14,443 nucleotides of DNA from JBOFDK01 sp051650305 (GCA_051650305.1 JBOFIT010000184.1:1-14443), one strand, 5' to 3'; positions 1 to 7,868 are shown, counted from the stretch's first letter. Translations and numbers: made by a program. Notes: a model not told the origin generated them from the letters alone.

Positions 1-6
1 TCTATC

Positions 7-1398
7 TTAGAAATCAGCTGACCCAGTTGTACGTGGGAATGGGATAACGTCTCTGATGTTTGTCATACCTGTTAAGTACATAATCAGACGCTCGAAACCA
101 AGTCCGAACCCTGCATGACGTGTACCACCGAATCTTCTAAGGTCTAGATACCACCAGTAGTCTTCCTCTGAAAGGCCAAGCTCTGCCATTCTCTCTAGAA
201 GAACGTCAAGTCTTTCCTCTCTTTGGCTACCACCGATAAGCTCACCAATACCTGGTACGAGAAGGTCCATAGCTGCTACTGTCTTCTTATCTTCGTTCAT
301 TCTCATGTAGAATGCTTTGATTTCTTTTGGATAATCTGTTACGAATACTGGCTTCTTGAAGTGCTCTTCTGAAAGGTATCTTTCATGCTCTGTCTGAAGG
401 TCACATCCCCAGAATACTGGGTATTCGAATTCTCTATCTGCATTCTTTAAGATCTCGATAGCATCTGTGTATGTTACACGACCGAAGTCTGCTGCTACGA
501 TTGCTTCTAATCTTTCGATAATGCCTTTATCTACGAATTGGTTGAAGAATGCCATCTCTTCTGGCGCATGCTCAAGTACATATGCCATTACGAACTTCAC
601 CATATCTTCTGCTAGACGCATATCGTCTTCTAAGTCTGCAAATGCGATCTCTGGCTCGATCATCCAGAACTCTGCTGCATGCTTTGGTGTGTTTGAGTTT
701 TCCGCTCTAAATGTTGGTCCGAATGTGTAGACATCTCTAAATGCCATAGCGAATGTCTCCGCTGAAAGCTGACCACTTACTGTAAGGTTTGCCATCTTAC
801 CGAAGAAGTCTTCTTTGAAGTCTACATTGCCTTCCTCATCTAACTTAGGGTTTTTAGGATCTAATGTCGTTACGCGGAACATTTCTCCTGCACCTTCACA
901 GTCACTTGCTGTAATAAGTGGTGTGTGTGCGTACACGAAGTTTCTTTCTTGGAAGAACTTGTGAATCGCGTAAGCTGCTAAAGAACGTACACGGAATACT
1001 GCTGCAAATGTGTTTGTTCTTGGGCGAAGGTATGCGATTTGTCTTAAGAACTCAAATGAGTGACGTTTCTTTTGAAGTGGGTACTCTGGAGGACATGTGC
1101 CTTCTACCACTACTTCTGTTGCCTTGATTTCAAATGCTTGCTTTTGGTTTGGTGTAAGGACTACTTCACCTGTTACGATGATTGATGCACCTACGCCAAG
1201 CTTTGCAATCTCTTTGAAGTTTGCAAGTTCATCACCAAATACGATTTGTACGCTCTTGAAGAATGTACCATCGTTTAATTCGATAAACCCAAATGTTTTT
1301 GAATCTCTAACTGTTCTTACCCAACCTGCTACTGTTAATGTAGCTGTGTCTAATTTGCCACCTACTTCATAGAGGTGTCTGATTGATGTTGTTTCCAT
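7..1398 (-). CDS. asnS: Asparaginyl-tRNA synthetase (AsnRS)
   Basis: Cytoplasmic class IIb aminoacyl-tRNA synthetase that attaches asparagine to tRNA-Asn using ATP. The 463-residue product has the usual length. An N-terminal OB-fold anticodon-binding domain covers about residues 18-105 (AGWVRTVRDSKTFGFIELND). The class II catalytic core follows, with motif 2 near residues 228-250 (FRAENSNTPKHAAEFW, then MIEPE) and motif 3 near 428-441 (HAGFGLGFERL). The change HAAEFWMIEPE together with the RAENSNT run is typical of AsnRS rather than AspRS. The start is the ATG at 1398: an AAAGGAG ribosome binding site lies 8 nt upstream, whereas a possible in-frame GTG three codons earlier overlaps that site. 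The gene has its own promoter and a T-box leader with an AAC (Asn) specifier, which independently supports the assignment. The stop lies at 7-9, so its terminator is outside the window. Confidence 0.97.
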   Translation of the reverse strand: METTSIRHLYEVGGKLDTATLTVAGWVRTVRDSKTFGFIELNDGTFFKSVQIVFGDELANFKEIAKLGVGASIIVTGEVVLTPNQKQAFEIKATEVVVEGTCPPEYPLQKKRHSFEFLRQIAYLRPRTNTFAAVFRVRSLAAYAIHKFFQERNFVYAHTPLITASDCEGAGEMFRVTTLDPKNPKLDEEGNVDFKEDFFGKMANLTVSGQLSAETFAMAFRDVYTFGPTFRAENSNTPKHAAEFWMIEPEIAFADLEDDMRLAEDMVKFVMAYVLEHAPEEMAFFNQFVDKGIIERLEAIVAADFGRVTYTDAIEILKNADREFEYPVFWGCDLQTEHERYLSEEHFKKPVFVTDYPKEIKAFYMRMNEDKKTVAAMDLLVPGIGELIGGSQREERLDVLLERMAELGLSEEDYWWYLDLRRFGGTRHAGFGLGFERLIMYLTGMTNIRDVIPFPRTTGSADF

Positions 1399-1406
1399 AC
1401 TGTTCA

Positions 1407-1413
1407 CTCCTTT
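1407..1413 (-). promoter_or_regulatory. Ribosome binding site that fixes the asnS start
   Basis: The minus strand reads AAAGGAG here, 8 nt before the ATG at 1398. An upstream in-frame GTG (MNS extension) overlaps this Shine-Dalgarno sequence and has no site of its own, so the shorter 463-residue protein is preferred. Confidence 0.85.
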
Positions 1414-1461
1414 GATTTATTTTTTTAAATTTGGTTTGTTTTTATACTGGAATGAAGCAAT

Positions 1462-1494
1462 AAAAAAACCGCCCCTATCCAAAGATAGGGACGG
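1462..1494 (-). terminator. T-box-controlled intrinsic terminator before asnS
   Basis: On the minus strand CCGTCCCTATC, a TTTG loop and GATAGGGGCGG form an 11-bp stem with one G-U pair, followed by seven T residues. The 5' arm is shared with the antiterminator that pairs with the T-box sequence, so termination and read-through are mutually exclusive. Confidence 0.95.
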
Positions 1495-1502
1495 ATATTA
1501 TT

Positions 1503-1517
1503 CCGCGGTACCACCCT
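1503..1517 (-). promoter_or_regulatory. T-box consensus element (tRNA acceptor-end binding)
   Basis: The minus strand reads AGGGTGGTACCGCGG. The TGGNACC bulge of this element pairs with the free NCCA end of uncharged tRNA and holds the antiterminator. Confidence 0.95.
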
Positions 1518-1633
1518 AGTTGACTGATGACTCAGCCCACCTTCCATTCAGTATATCAACTAATATACGCTAGATATAACGGTCTAGACCCGTCTAAGCC
1601 TACTCATTGCTTTTCGGTTAGCTACTCCAAGAT

Positions 1634-1636
1634 GTT
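1634..1636 (-). promoter_or_regulatory. Candidate T-box specifier codon AAC (Asn)
   Basis: AAC followed by A sits in the expected place, on the 3' side of stem I just before TCTTGGAGTAG. It matches the asparagine specificity of asnS. The exact bases of the specifier loop were placed by eye, not by a fold. Confidence 0.8.
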
Positions 1637-1748
1637 CTTCACTAATGACTTGTTGCCAAATTCCCACCACCATTGGCTCTCTGTGAACGCTATCATTAAC
1701 TACTCTTCTTTTCATCGTCTTTTAAGGTATGATGTTTTAATGATTAAA

Positions 1749-1777
1749 ATTATAGTGAATACTTCTCTATTTGTCAA
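1749..1777 (-). promoter_or_regulatory. Consensus sigma-A promoter of the asnS transcript
   Basis: On the minus strand TTGACA (1777-1772), a 17-nt spacer and TATAAT (1754-1749) form a perfect consensus promoter. The -35 hexamer lies inside the last codons (Ile-Asp-Lys) and the spacer begins at the stop region of the upstream RNA methyltransferase gene. asnS therefore has independent transcription although it follows that gene closely. Confidence 0.95.
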
Positions 1778-2561
1778 TAGATGTTTGTCTTTGTCGCATC
1801 ACTTCATACATACAAATGGATCCTGCAATGGATGCATTGAGGGATTCAAGGCCACCTGGCATAGGTATACGCATCTTATAATCGCTACCTTGTCTAAGTG
1901 TCTCAGATATACCATTGGCTTCATTGCCGATAGCAATCCCTACGCCACCTGTAAGCACATAGTCTGCTACTGGTTTAGACTCTGCTAAATCTGTGGCATA
2001 AAGTGGTATCTCATGCTCCTTAAACCAGCCTATGATCTCCTCAATCTCTAAGTCTATCACAATTGGCAAATGAAGTAAGGCACCCATAGTGGAACGTATA
2101 GTCTTTGGATTATATACGTCCACACATCCTTTTGTCAGGAAGATGGCATCTACACCGAAACCATATGCCGTACGAATAATCGTTCCTAGATTTCCAGGGT
2201 CTTGTACATTTTCAAGCACCATATAAAACCCGTCTTTTTGTACATTGATTTCTTCTAATGTTTGGTGGCACATTGCCACTGTTGCTAGCACCCCTTGTGG
2301 TGACTTAGTATCACTTATATGCTTATACACATCTTCTGGTACAGTGATGATCTCCTCTACCGCCAGTGTGATTTCATCTACGTTCACCTGCTCACTCACA
2401 ATAAGTTCTTTAATCCACGTCACATTCGGGATTTCATTCACCCCACGTAACCCCTCAATAACAAATGTATTTTCTTTTTTTCTAGCCGACTTCTTCGTTT
2501 GAAGTAAGCTTATCTTTTTGATAAGGGGATTTGACGTGCTTGTAATGCTTTTATTTACCAT
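1767..2561 (-). CDS. TrmH/SpoU-family RNA 2'-O-ribose methyltransferase
   Basis: Predicted cytoplasmic S-adenosylmethionine-dependent methyltransferase acting on ribose 2'-OH in rRNA or tRNA. The 264-residue protein has an N-terminal substrate-binding region (about 1-105, with FVIEGLRGVNE near 33) and a SPOUT knot domain with all three SpoU motifs: motif 1 near 117-132 (ENVQDPGNLGTIIRTA), motif 2 near 208-219 (GIAIGNEANGIS) and motif 3 near 231-252 (RIPMPGGLESLNASIAG). The layout fits the YsgA/RlmB-like group, but the target nucleotide cannot be read from the sequence, so no symbol is given. The ATG overlaps the end of ktrA by 11 nt, and a GAGG element lies about 10 nt upstream, so translational coupling with ktrA is likely. 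Its last codons contain the -35 box of the asnS promoter. Confidence 0.92.
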   Translation of the reverse strand: MVNKSITSTSNPLIKKISLLQTKKSARKKENTFVIEGLRGVNEIPNVTWIKELIVSEQVNVDEITLAVEEIITVPEDVYKHISDTKSPQGVLATVAMCHQTLEEINVQKDGFYMVLENVQDPGNLGTIIRTAYGFGVDAIFLTKGCVDVYNPKTIRSTMGALLHLPIVIDLEIEEIIGWFKEHEIPLYATDLAESKPVADYVLTGGVGIAIGNEANGISETLRQGSDYKMRIPMPGGLESLNASIAGSICMYEVMRQRQTSIDK

Positions 2562-3216
2562 GTCTCTTTGCCTCTACTGCTTGAAGTTGTTTGTTGCTTC
2601 CTACGACTACAAGTAAGTCATCTTGTTCCAGTACATAGTTTGGCGCTGGTGAGATATCAATCTTACCAAAGCGTTGTACTGCGATGATATTGATGCCGTA
2701 TTTGCCTCGTGGGTCGATGTCGATGATGCTTCTGTTCTTCCATTCAGGTAAGATAGCAATCTCTATAATGCTAAACTCTGAAGATAGTTGGATATAGTCA
2801 AGTATATTACCAGAGATAAGGTTGGTGGCGATACGCATACCCATTTCTTGTTCTGGAAGGATGATACGGTCTGCCCCGATCTTCTTAAGTACACGCTCAT
2901 GAATCTCACTACTTGCTTTTGCTACAACATAAGGAATGCCTAATTCTTTAAGTAAAAGCGTAGTCATAATACTTGATTGGATATCTTTTCCGATAGCTAC
3001 GACTGCCACATCAAAGTTTCTGATCCCTAATGACTTAAGGGTATCTATATCCGCAGCATCTGCTTGCACTGCATGAGTTACAACTGAAGCAATCTCTTGA
3101 ATCTTTTCTTCGTCTTTATCAACTACCATTACTTCATAGCCTGCTTCTGCAAGTGTAGTTCCTAAGCTAATCCCAAATCTACCTAATCCAAATATAACAA
3201 ATTGCTTTGTTTTCAT
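2551..3216 (-). CDS. ktrA: Ktr/Trk potassium uptake regulatory subunit (RCK protein)
   Basis: Cytoplasmic gating ring subunit for the membrane protein KtrB. The 221-residue product has the length of KtrA, about half that of E. coli TrkA. Residues 1-120 form the RCK_N Rossmann domain with the nucleotide-binding glycine motif GLGRFG (10-15) and an acidic residue at the end of the second strand (VVDKD). Residues about 136-219 form the RCK_C domain. In other Bacillota the RCK_N domain binds ATP/ADP and RCK_C of KtrA binds cyclic di-AMP; whether this one does is inference. It starts 16 nt after ktrB with an AAGGAG site that directly follows the ktrB stop codon, so the two are one operon, as expected for a two-subunit system. 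The end overlaps the RNA methyltransferase gene. Confidence 0.95.
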   Translation of the reverse strand: MKTKQFVIFGLGRFGISLGTTLAEAGYEVMVVDKDEEKIQEIASVVTHAVQADAADIDTLKSLGIRNFDVAVVAIGKDIQSSIMTTLLLKELGIPYVVAKASSEIHERVLKKIGADRIILPEQEMGMRIATNLISGNILDYIQLSSEFSIIEIAILPEWKNRSIIDIDPRGKYGINIIAVQRFGKIDISPAPNYVLEQDDLLVVVGSNKQLQAVEAKRHGK

Positions 3217-3232
3217 TTTTTCTATGCTCCTT

Positions 3233-4639
3233 TTATCCTACTAATATCTTTTCTTCTGGATATTGAATACTACCTTTTTCAGTCATTTTACGCTGTCTAA
3301 CAACAAGTGCAACCCCCATGGTGATAGGTCCTAATCGACCTATAAACATCAGGATGATAATAATGATTTTACCGATAACCGATAACTGACTGGTAATCCC
3401 TAAGGTCAAGCCTACTGTACCAAAGGCTGATACCACTTCAAATAAAAGATCTACAAACCCTACATCTTCTGTCACTGTCAGAATCATAAGCATAACGACA
3501 ACTGCTGTAACACCAAGCATAATAACGGTTAACGCACGCATGATTACACGGTTTGGAATAGTTCTCTTGAAAGCAACTGTCTGCTCTTTACCTTTCAAAC
3601 TGGATAATGCACATAATATAAGTACACCGATGGTTACAGTCTTAATACCACCTGCTGTACCTGCTGGTGACCCACCTATAAACATCAGAATCATTGTCAT
3701 GAGTTTTGATGGTAATCTAAGAGCGGGCAACGTCACAGTATTAAACCCTGCTGTACGTGGTGAAACCGACTGGAACATAGCAGCATAAAGTTTTTCTTTA
3801 AAGGTTAAATCTCCAAATGTATACGGATTGGTATACTCTACTACAAAGAAGAAGATAAACCCACCTATAATGAGTGCCAAAGTGATAATCCATACAAGTT
3901 TTGAATGGAGTGACATTTTATAGAAGGCTTGTCGCCAAGTAAAATGCTCTGCTGATTCACGTTTAATTTTGATGGCATTGTAAGTATCTATCCACACCGT
4001 AAAGCCTAGTCCACCACATATAATGAGTGCCATCACCGTAAAGTTAACGATGCCATTCCCTACATAAGGCGTCAAGCTATTGCCTCCCACCAGGTCAAAC
4101 CCTGCATTGCAAAAGGCTGATATGGCATGGAATACTGAGTACCCGATTCCTTTTAAAAAGCCATGCTCTGGTACAAATACAAAAGATAATAAAAGTGCTC
4201 CTACCCCTTCTACTAAAAAGGTTAATTGGACAATCATTTTTGTAAATCGTACAATCCCCGCTGTTGTATTAAAATTCAAAGCCTCCTGCATAAGAAGTCT
4301 ATTTTTTAAAGTAATTTTTCTGCCTAGTATAATCAAAATCATACTTACAAGACTCATAAACCCTAGCCCGCCTATTTGGATACACATGAGAATGACTGTC
4401 TTTCCAAATAATGACCAATGCTCTAGAGTGTTTACTACCACAAGCCCTGTTACACATACAGCTGAAGTGGATGTAAAAAACGCATCGATAAGACTTGTGT
4501 ATTCGCCACTTTGGGAACTAATTGGCAGCATCAGTAAAAGCGTTGCGATGGCAATCACTACCATAAACCCCACTACTAAGATCTGCGATGGCCCAAGCGT
4601 CGTCTTAAAGATACTACGTGATTCAGTCTGGCTATTCAT
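3233..4639 (-). CDS. ktrB: Ktr/Trk potassium transporter membrane subunit
   Basis: Integral membrane K+ uptake channel-like protein of the SKT family (468 residues). It has four M1-P-M2 repeats; the P-loop filter segments are visible near residues 58-68 (TSTSAVCVTGL), 172-182 (SAFCNAGFDLV), 293-300 (SPRTAGFN) and 404-414 (SAFGTVGLTLG), each with the conserved filter glycine. The segment GGSPAGTAGGIKT near 322-334 matches the intramembrane gating loop in the third repeat. The size matches KtrB/KtrD and the protein is followed by a KtrA-size RCK subunit, so Ktr is preferred over Trk. The ATG at 4639 has a GGGAG site 8 nt upstream. It is the first gene of the ktrB-ktrA-methyltransferase unit, with a promoter just upstream and the pyk terminator before that. 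Confidence 0.95.
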   Translation of the reverse strand: MNSQTESRSIFKTTLGPSQILVVGFMVVIAIATLLLMLPISSQSGEYTSLIDAFFTSTSAVCVTGLVVVNTLEHWSLFGKTVILMCIQIGGLGFMSLVSMILIILGRKITLKNRLLMQEALNFNTTAGIVRFTKMIVQLTFLVEGVGALLLSFVFVPEHGFLKGIGYSVFHAISAFCNAGFDLVGGNSLTPYVGNGIVNFTVMALIICGGLGFTVWIDTYNAIKIKRESAEHFTWRQAFYKMSLHSKLVWIITLALIIGGFIFFFVVEYTNPYTFGDLTFKEKLYAAMFQSVSPRTAGFNTVTLPALRLPSKLMTMILMFIGGSPAGTAGGIKTVTIGVLILCALSSLKGKEQTVAFKRTIPNRVIMRALTVIMLGVTAVVVMLMILTVTEDVGFVDLLFEVVSAFGTVGLTLGITSQLSVIGKIIIIILMFIGRLGPITMGVALVVRQRKMTEKGSIQYPEEKILVG

Positions 4640-4688
4640 TTTTTTCTCTCCCTACATCATCGCTATTATTTTTTAAAAACTGATTAGT

Positions 4689-4717
4689 ATTATATCACAT
4701 CTTATATGCGAATACAA
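4689..4717 (-). promoter_or_regulatory. Probable promoter of the ktrBA operon (extended -10)
   Basis: The minus strand shows TGATATAAT, a consensus -10 box (4694-4689) with the TGn extension, and a weak -35 (TTGTAT, 4717-4712) at 17-nt spacing. The leader to the ktrB ATG is only about 40 nt, too short for a known cyclic di-AMP (ydaO) riboswitch, and none is seen. Confidence 0.75.
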
Positions 4718-4804
4718 AGTTTACATATGTCACACATATTTTAAATTTTACACTTTACTACTATAAATGTTTACTTTTACTCAGTTTTTTATGCAAATGC
4801 ACTT

Positions 4805-4858
4805 AAAAAAGGGACATTCCACAACTAACGACTCCCGTTAATCATGCAATATCCCTTT
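4805..4858 (-). terminator. Long intrinsic terminator downstream of pyk
   Basis: On the minus strand an outer stem AAAGGGATATT / AATGTCCCTTT and an inner stem GATTAACG / CGTTAGTT around a GGAGT loop stack almost continuously and end in TTTTTT. Several pairs are G-U in the minus-strand RNA and would be A-C mismatches on the plus strand, which shows the transcript runs on the minus strand. It separates pyk from ktrB. Confidence 0.88.
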
Positions 4859-4875
4859 ACCCATTTTTTTATGGA

Positions 4876-6642
4876 TTATTTCGCTTCACTTGCTCCATTA
4901 TAGACATGACCTTTTTGGCTATCTACTGTGATGATCGTCGCGTTACGTACGCTTTCTACAATGTTTTTTGCACCAATAATAACTGGTATTTCTAATGTTC
5001 TTCCTACGATTGCTGCATGATTACTTCCTTCTGATGTGCTATCTGCTACAACAATAGCACTTGCTTTTTTCATATATGGTAAGAAAGTATTATCTGTCTT
5101 ATGTGTCACTAAAATATCGCCTTTTTTGAAGTACTTCTCTGCTTCTTCTAGGACTTTAACAACAGTCGCTTTACCTGTTACTGATGTTTTACCGTAACCT
5201 TTACCGCATGCAAGAACGTTTCCTACATACTGTACTTTAAGAATATTCGTTGTACCTGTTACCCCTACTGGTACACCTGCTGTTAAGACTACCACATCCC
5301 CTTGCTTTGCAAAGCCTAGTTCTTCTGTTTTTTCAATCGCATTTGCGAAAACTTCATCTGTAGTACTTTCATCTTCAAAAGAAATAAGAATTGGTGTACA
5401 TCCCCATACGAGGTTTAATTGGCGTTGTACGCGTTCATCTGTGGTACATGCTGCAATTGGACATTGTGGCTTGAACTTAGATACGGCGCGTGCTGTATGA
5501 CCTGACTTTGTAATGGTAACGATTGCTGCTGCCCCTAATTCTTTTGCTGTGCTACATGTCGCATGACTCATAGCATTTGTCATACTGAGTTTCACATCAA
5601 ATGTAGACATTGGTAAATGATACTGTGTATTGGCTGCTTCAGCTGTACGTGCAATACGGTCCATCATTTGAATTGCTTCTAAAGGATAGCTACCTTTTGC
5701 AGTTTCTCCTGAAAGCATGATTGCTGATGTACCATCAAAAATCGCATTGGCTACGTCACTTGCTTCCGCACGTGTAGGTCTTGGATTTCTGATCATTGAA
5801 TCAAGCATTTGTGTTGCTGTAACAACTGGTTTGCCCATGTCATTTGCTTTTTTGATAAGCATCTTTTGTACCACTGGTACTTCTTCCGCAGGGATTTCTA
5901 CACCAAGATCCCCACGTGCAACCATGATTGCATCTGCCACTTGGAGAATCTCATCGATGTTGTTTACACCATCGCGGTTTTCGATTTTAGCAATGATTTG
6001 GATATCGCTTCCACCGTTTGTCTCAAGTACTTGACGGATTTTGATAACGTCATTTGCACAACGGATAAATGATGCTGCTATGTAGTCAAACCCTACTTCT
6101 GCTCCAAATTTAATATCTGCCAAGTCTTTATCTGTAAGTGCTGGAAGATTCACAAATACATCTGGAATGTTGATTCCTTTTCTTGAACCGAGTACCCCAC
6201 CATTTGCTACCACACACTCTACTTCTGTGCTTGTAAGATTCATTACTTTAAGTTCAATCAAACCATCGTCAATAAGGATGCGACTACCTCTTTTAAGGTC
6301 GAATGGTAAGTTCTTATAAGTAACACTTACGCGGTTCTCATCCCCTTCGATTTCTTCTGTTGTAAGTGTGAATGTCGCACCGATTTGAAGAAGTACATCT
6401 TGATCGTCTTTCATCACACCTGTACGAATCTCTGGTCCTTTTGTATCAAGAATAAGCGGTATTGGCTTATTCATTTCTTGTCTTACTTGCTTTACTTTTT
6501 CTACTGTTGCACCATGAATGATATGATCATCATGAGAGAAGTTGATACGAATCGCATCTGCTCCTGCTCCAAGAATTTGTCTAATACTCTCGATATCTCT
6601 TGTTTTTGGCCCTAATGTGCTGATGATTTTTGTTTTACGCAT
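4876..6642 (-). CDS. pyk: Pyruvate kinase with C-terminal PEP-utiliser-like domain
   Basis: Cytoplasmic glycolytic enzyme: phosphoenolpyruvate + ADP gives pyruvate + ATP. The 588-residue product is longer than the E. coli enzymes because it carries the extra C-terminal domain (about 485-582) typical of many Bacillota, with the phosphohistidine-domain-like sequence EGSNHAAIVGRTLEIPVIIG. In the barrel, substrate and metal residues are visible: R32/N34/S36 in RINFSH, D66 in DTKGPEIRTG, K219 and E221 in AKIENRDG, D245 in ARGDLGVEI, and T277. T67, K68, E71 and T74 in DTKGPEIRT match the signature reported for K+-dependent pyruvate kinases (Glu117 type of the rabbit enzyme). An AAGGGGGA site precedes the ATG. 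It follows pfkA by 138 bp with a hairpin between them, and ends before a strong terminator. Confidence 0.97.
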   Translation of the reverse strand: MRKTKIISTLGPKTRDIESIRQILGAGADAIRINFSHDDHIIHGATVEKVKQVRQEMNKPIPLILDTKGPEIRTGVMKDDQDVLLQIGATFTLTTEEIEGDENRVSVTYKNLPFDLKRGSRILIDDGLIELKVMNLTSTEVECVVANGGVLGSRKGINIPDVFVNLPALTDKDLADIKFGAEVGFDYIAASFIRCANDVIKIRQVLETNGGSDIQIIAKIENRDGVNNIDEILQVADAIMVARGDLGVEIPAEEVPVVQKMLIKKANDMGKPVVTATQMLDSMIRNPRPTRAEASDVANAIFDGTSAIMLSGETAKGSYPLEAIQMMDRIARTAEAANTQYHLPMSTFDVKLSMTNAMSHATCSTAKELGAAAIVTITKSGHTARAVSKFKPQCPIAACTTDERVQRQLNLVWGCTPILISFEDESTTDEVFANAIEKTEELGFAKQGDVVVLTAGVPVGVTGTTNILKVQYVGNVLACGKGYGKTSVTGKATVVKVLEEAEKYFKKGDILVTHKTDNTFLPYMKKASAIVVADSTSEGSNHAAIVGRTLEIPVIIGAKNIVESVRNATIITVDSQKGHVYNGASEAK

Positions 6643-6724
6643 TACAGAATCCCCCTTATTTTTAGAAACTTCTATCCTAACCTTACTTATTCTACTTTTT
6701 TCTGATAATTTTTCCTCAAAGAAT

Positions 6725-6769
6725 AGCTGCTCTCTTATTTACACTTCGGTGCAAATAAGGAGAACAGCT
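6725..6769 (-). other. Near-perfect hairpin between pfkA and pyk (possible leaky terminator)
   Basis: In minus-strand RNA the arms pair as about 20 bp around a CGAA loop with a single bulged C and two G-U pairs (6725-6744 with 6749-6769). It starts 12 nt after the pfkA stop. The 3' side reads ATTCTTTG, a poor U-tract, so complete termination is doubtful. It may attenuate or protect the pfkA message while allowing read-through to pyk. On the plus strand the loop would be C(UUCG)G but the stem has A-C mismatches. Confidence 0.7.
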
Positions 6770-6780
6770 TGTTATACTTC

Positions 6781-7752
6781 TTAGCTTAAAATGTCGCTTA
6801 AGTTGTACATGTATGGGTCGATTTCTTTTGTCATTTTTAATGCTTCGTTGATATCGTAGTCTACGTACTTACCATCTACGAATGATACAACGCGCTTCGC
6901 TTTACCGTCGCAAAGTAAATCTACTGCTTTAGCACCCATCATTGATGCATGCATTCTATCTACTGCAGTTGGTGAACCACCTCTTTGAAGATGTCCAAGA
7001 ATTGTAGCACGTGTCTCAATACCTGTTACACTTTCGATTGTCTTAGCAAGTTGCTCTGAACCGCCAACACCTTCTGCAACTACGATTAAGCAATGTTTTT
7101 TGCCTTTGTTTTTGTTTTCGATGATTTTTTTGATGATTTCTTCATCTGATGGTCTTTCTTTTTCTGGTAAAAGAACGATTTCAGCACCTGCATTGATCGC
7201 ACACCATAATGCGATGTAACCTGCGTTACGTCCCATTACTTCTACGATTGAACAACGTTGGTGAGATGTTGAAGTATCACGGATTTTATTGATCGCATCC
7301 ATAGCTGTGTTAACAGATGTATCAAAACCGATTGTATATTCTGTACATGCGATATCTAAGTCGATAGTACCTGGTACACCGATTGTATTGATTCCTAAGT
7401 TAGCAAGTTTCTCAGCGCCTTGGAAAGAACCGTCACCACCGATTACAACAAGACCGTCGATACCGAATACTTTACACATATCCGCTCCACGTTGTTGACC
7501 TTCAGCTTTCATGAACTCTTTACATCTTGCTGTTTGAAGAATTGTACCACCTCTTTGGATGATGTCTGATACACTTCTTGAATCCATTTCAAATACATCG
7601 CCTGTAAGTAAACCATTGTATCCTTTACGAATACCCATTACTTTAATCCCGCGTGCAATCGCTGTTCTTACAACTGAACGAATCGCAGCGTTCATACCTG
7701 GTGCGTCACCACCACTTGTTAATACACCAATTGTGTTAATTTTTTTGCTCAT
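6781..7752 (-). CDS. pfkA: ATP-dependent 6-phosphofructokinase
   Basis: Cytoplasmic committed step of glycolysis: fructose 6-phosphate + ATP gives fructose 1,6-bisphosphate. The 323-residue product has the standard bacterial PFK-A length. Visible motifs are the ATP site GVLTSGGDAPGMNAA (9-23), IGGDGS (104-109), PGTIDLDI (127-134, catalytic Asp131), the substrate segment EVMGRNAG (171-178) and GHLQRGGSPTAVDR near 253-266. Gly in GGDGS and in PGTID are the residues that mark ATP-dependent rather than PPi-dependent enzymes. The residue between the two aspartates is Leu where E. coli has Asn (PGTIDND). An AGGGGG site lies about 9 nt before the ATG. It sits between dnaE and pyk, a common arrangement in Bacillota, with its own promoter in the dnaE-pfkA gap. 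Confidence 0.97.
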   Translation of the reverse strand: MSKKINTIGVLTSGGDAPGMNAAIRSVVRTAIARGIKVMGIRKGYNGLLTGDVFEMDSRSVSDIIQRGGTILQTARCKEFMKAEGQQRGADMCKVFGIDGLVVIGGDGSFQGAEKLANLGINTIGVPGTIDLDIACTEYTIGFDTSVNTAMDAINKIRDTSTSHQRCSIVEVMGRNAGYIALWCAINAGAEIVLLPEKERPSDEEIIKKIIENKNKGKKHCLIVVAEGVGGSEQLAKTIESVTGIETRATILGHLQRGGSPTAVDRMHASMMGAKAVDLLCDGKAKRVVSFVDGKYVDYDINEALKMTKEIDPYMYNLSDILS

Positions 7753-7868
7753 AGGTATAACCCCCTGTTGTTAAATATTTTAACTTGAATAACCTTCAAT
7801 TCACTTTTGTTTAAATTTTAACACATCTTAAAATTCTTAAACATTTTTTGATAGTCGCTTTCTATCTC

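Larger units (their letters stand above)
1462..1742 (-). ncRNA. T-box riboswitch leader of asnS (specifier AAC)
   Basis: A tRNA-sensing leader that should let transcription enter asnS only when uncharged tRNA-Asn is bound. On the minus strand, the stem I start (GACGATGAAAAGAAGAGTA, 1719-1701), the AG-bulge and distal-loop hallmark (AGAGAGCC then GGTGGTGGGAA), the candidate specifier AAC followed by a purine (1636-1634, within GAAGAACATCTTGGAGT), and the T-box AGGGTGGTACCGCGG (1517-1503) occur in canonical order. The T-box segment can pair with CCGTCCCT downstream to form the antiterminator, which excludes the terminator at 1494-1462. The AAC codon matches the product of the downstream gene. 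The 5' end is placed about 7 nt after the -10 box. The match is by motif recognition; a covariance-model search (Rfam T-box) was not run. Confidence 0.96.

Noticed and set aside
1527..1988. Plus-strand open frame of 153 codons
   Set aside because: It runs antisense through the T-box leader, the asnS promoter and the end of the RNA methyltransferase gene, has no ribosome site, and its protein looks random.
4080..4676. Plus-strand open frame of 198 codons antisense to ktrB
   Set aside because: It is a mirror of a well-supported membrane protein gene and has no recognisable domain; long antisense frames are common opposite hydrophobic coding sequence.
4640..4690. Possible cyclic di-AMP riboswitch before ktrB
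   Set aside because: The leader between the -10 box and the ATG is only about 40 nt and shows no ydaO-type structure.
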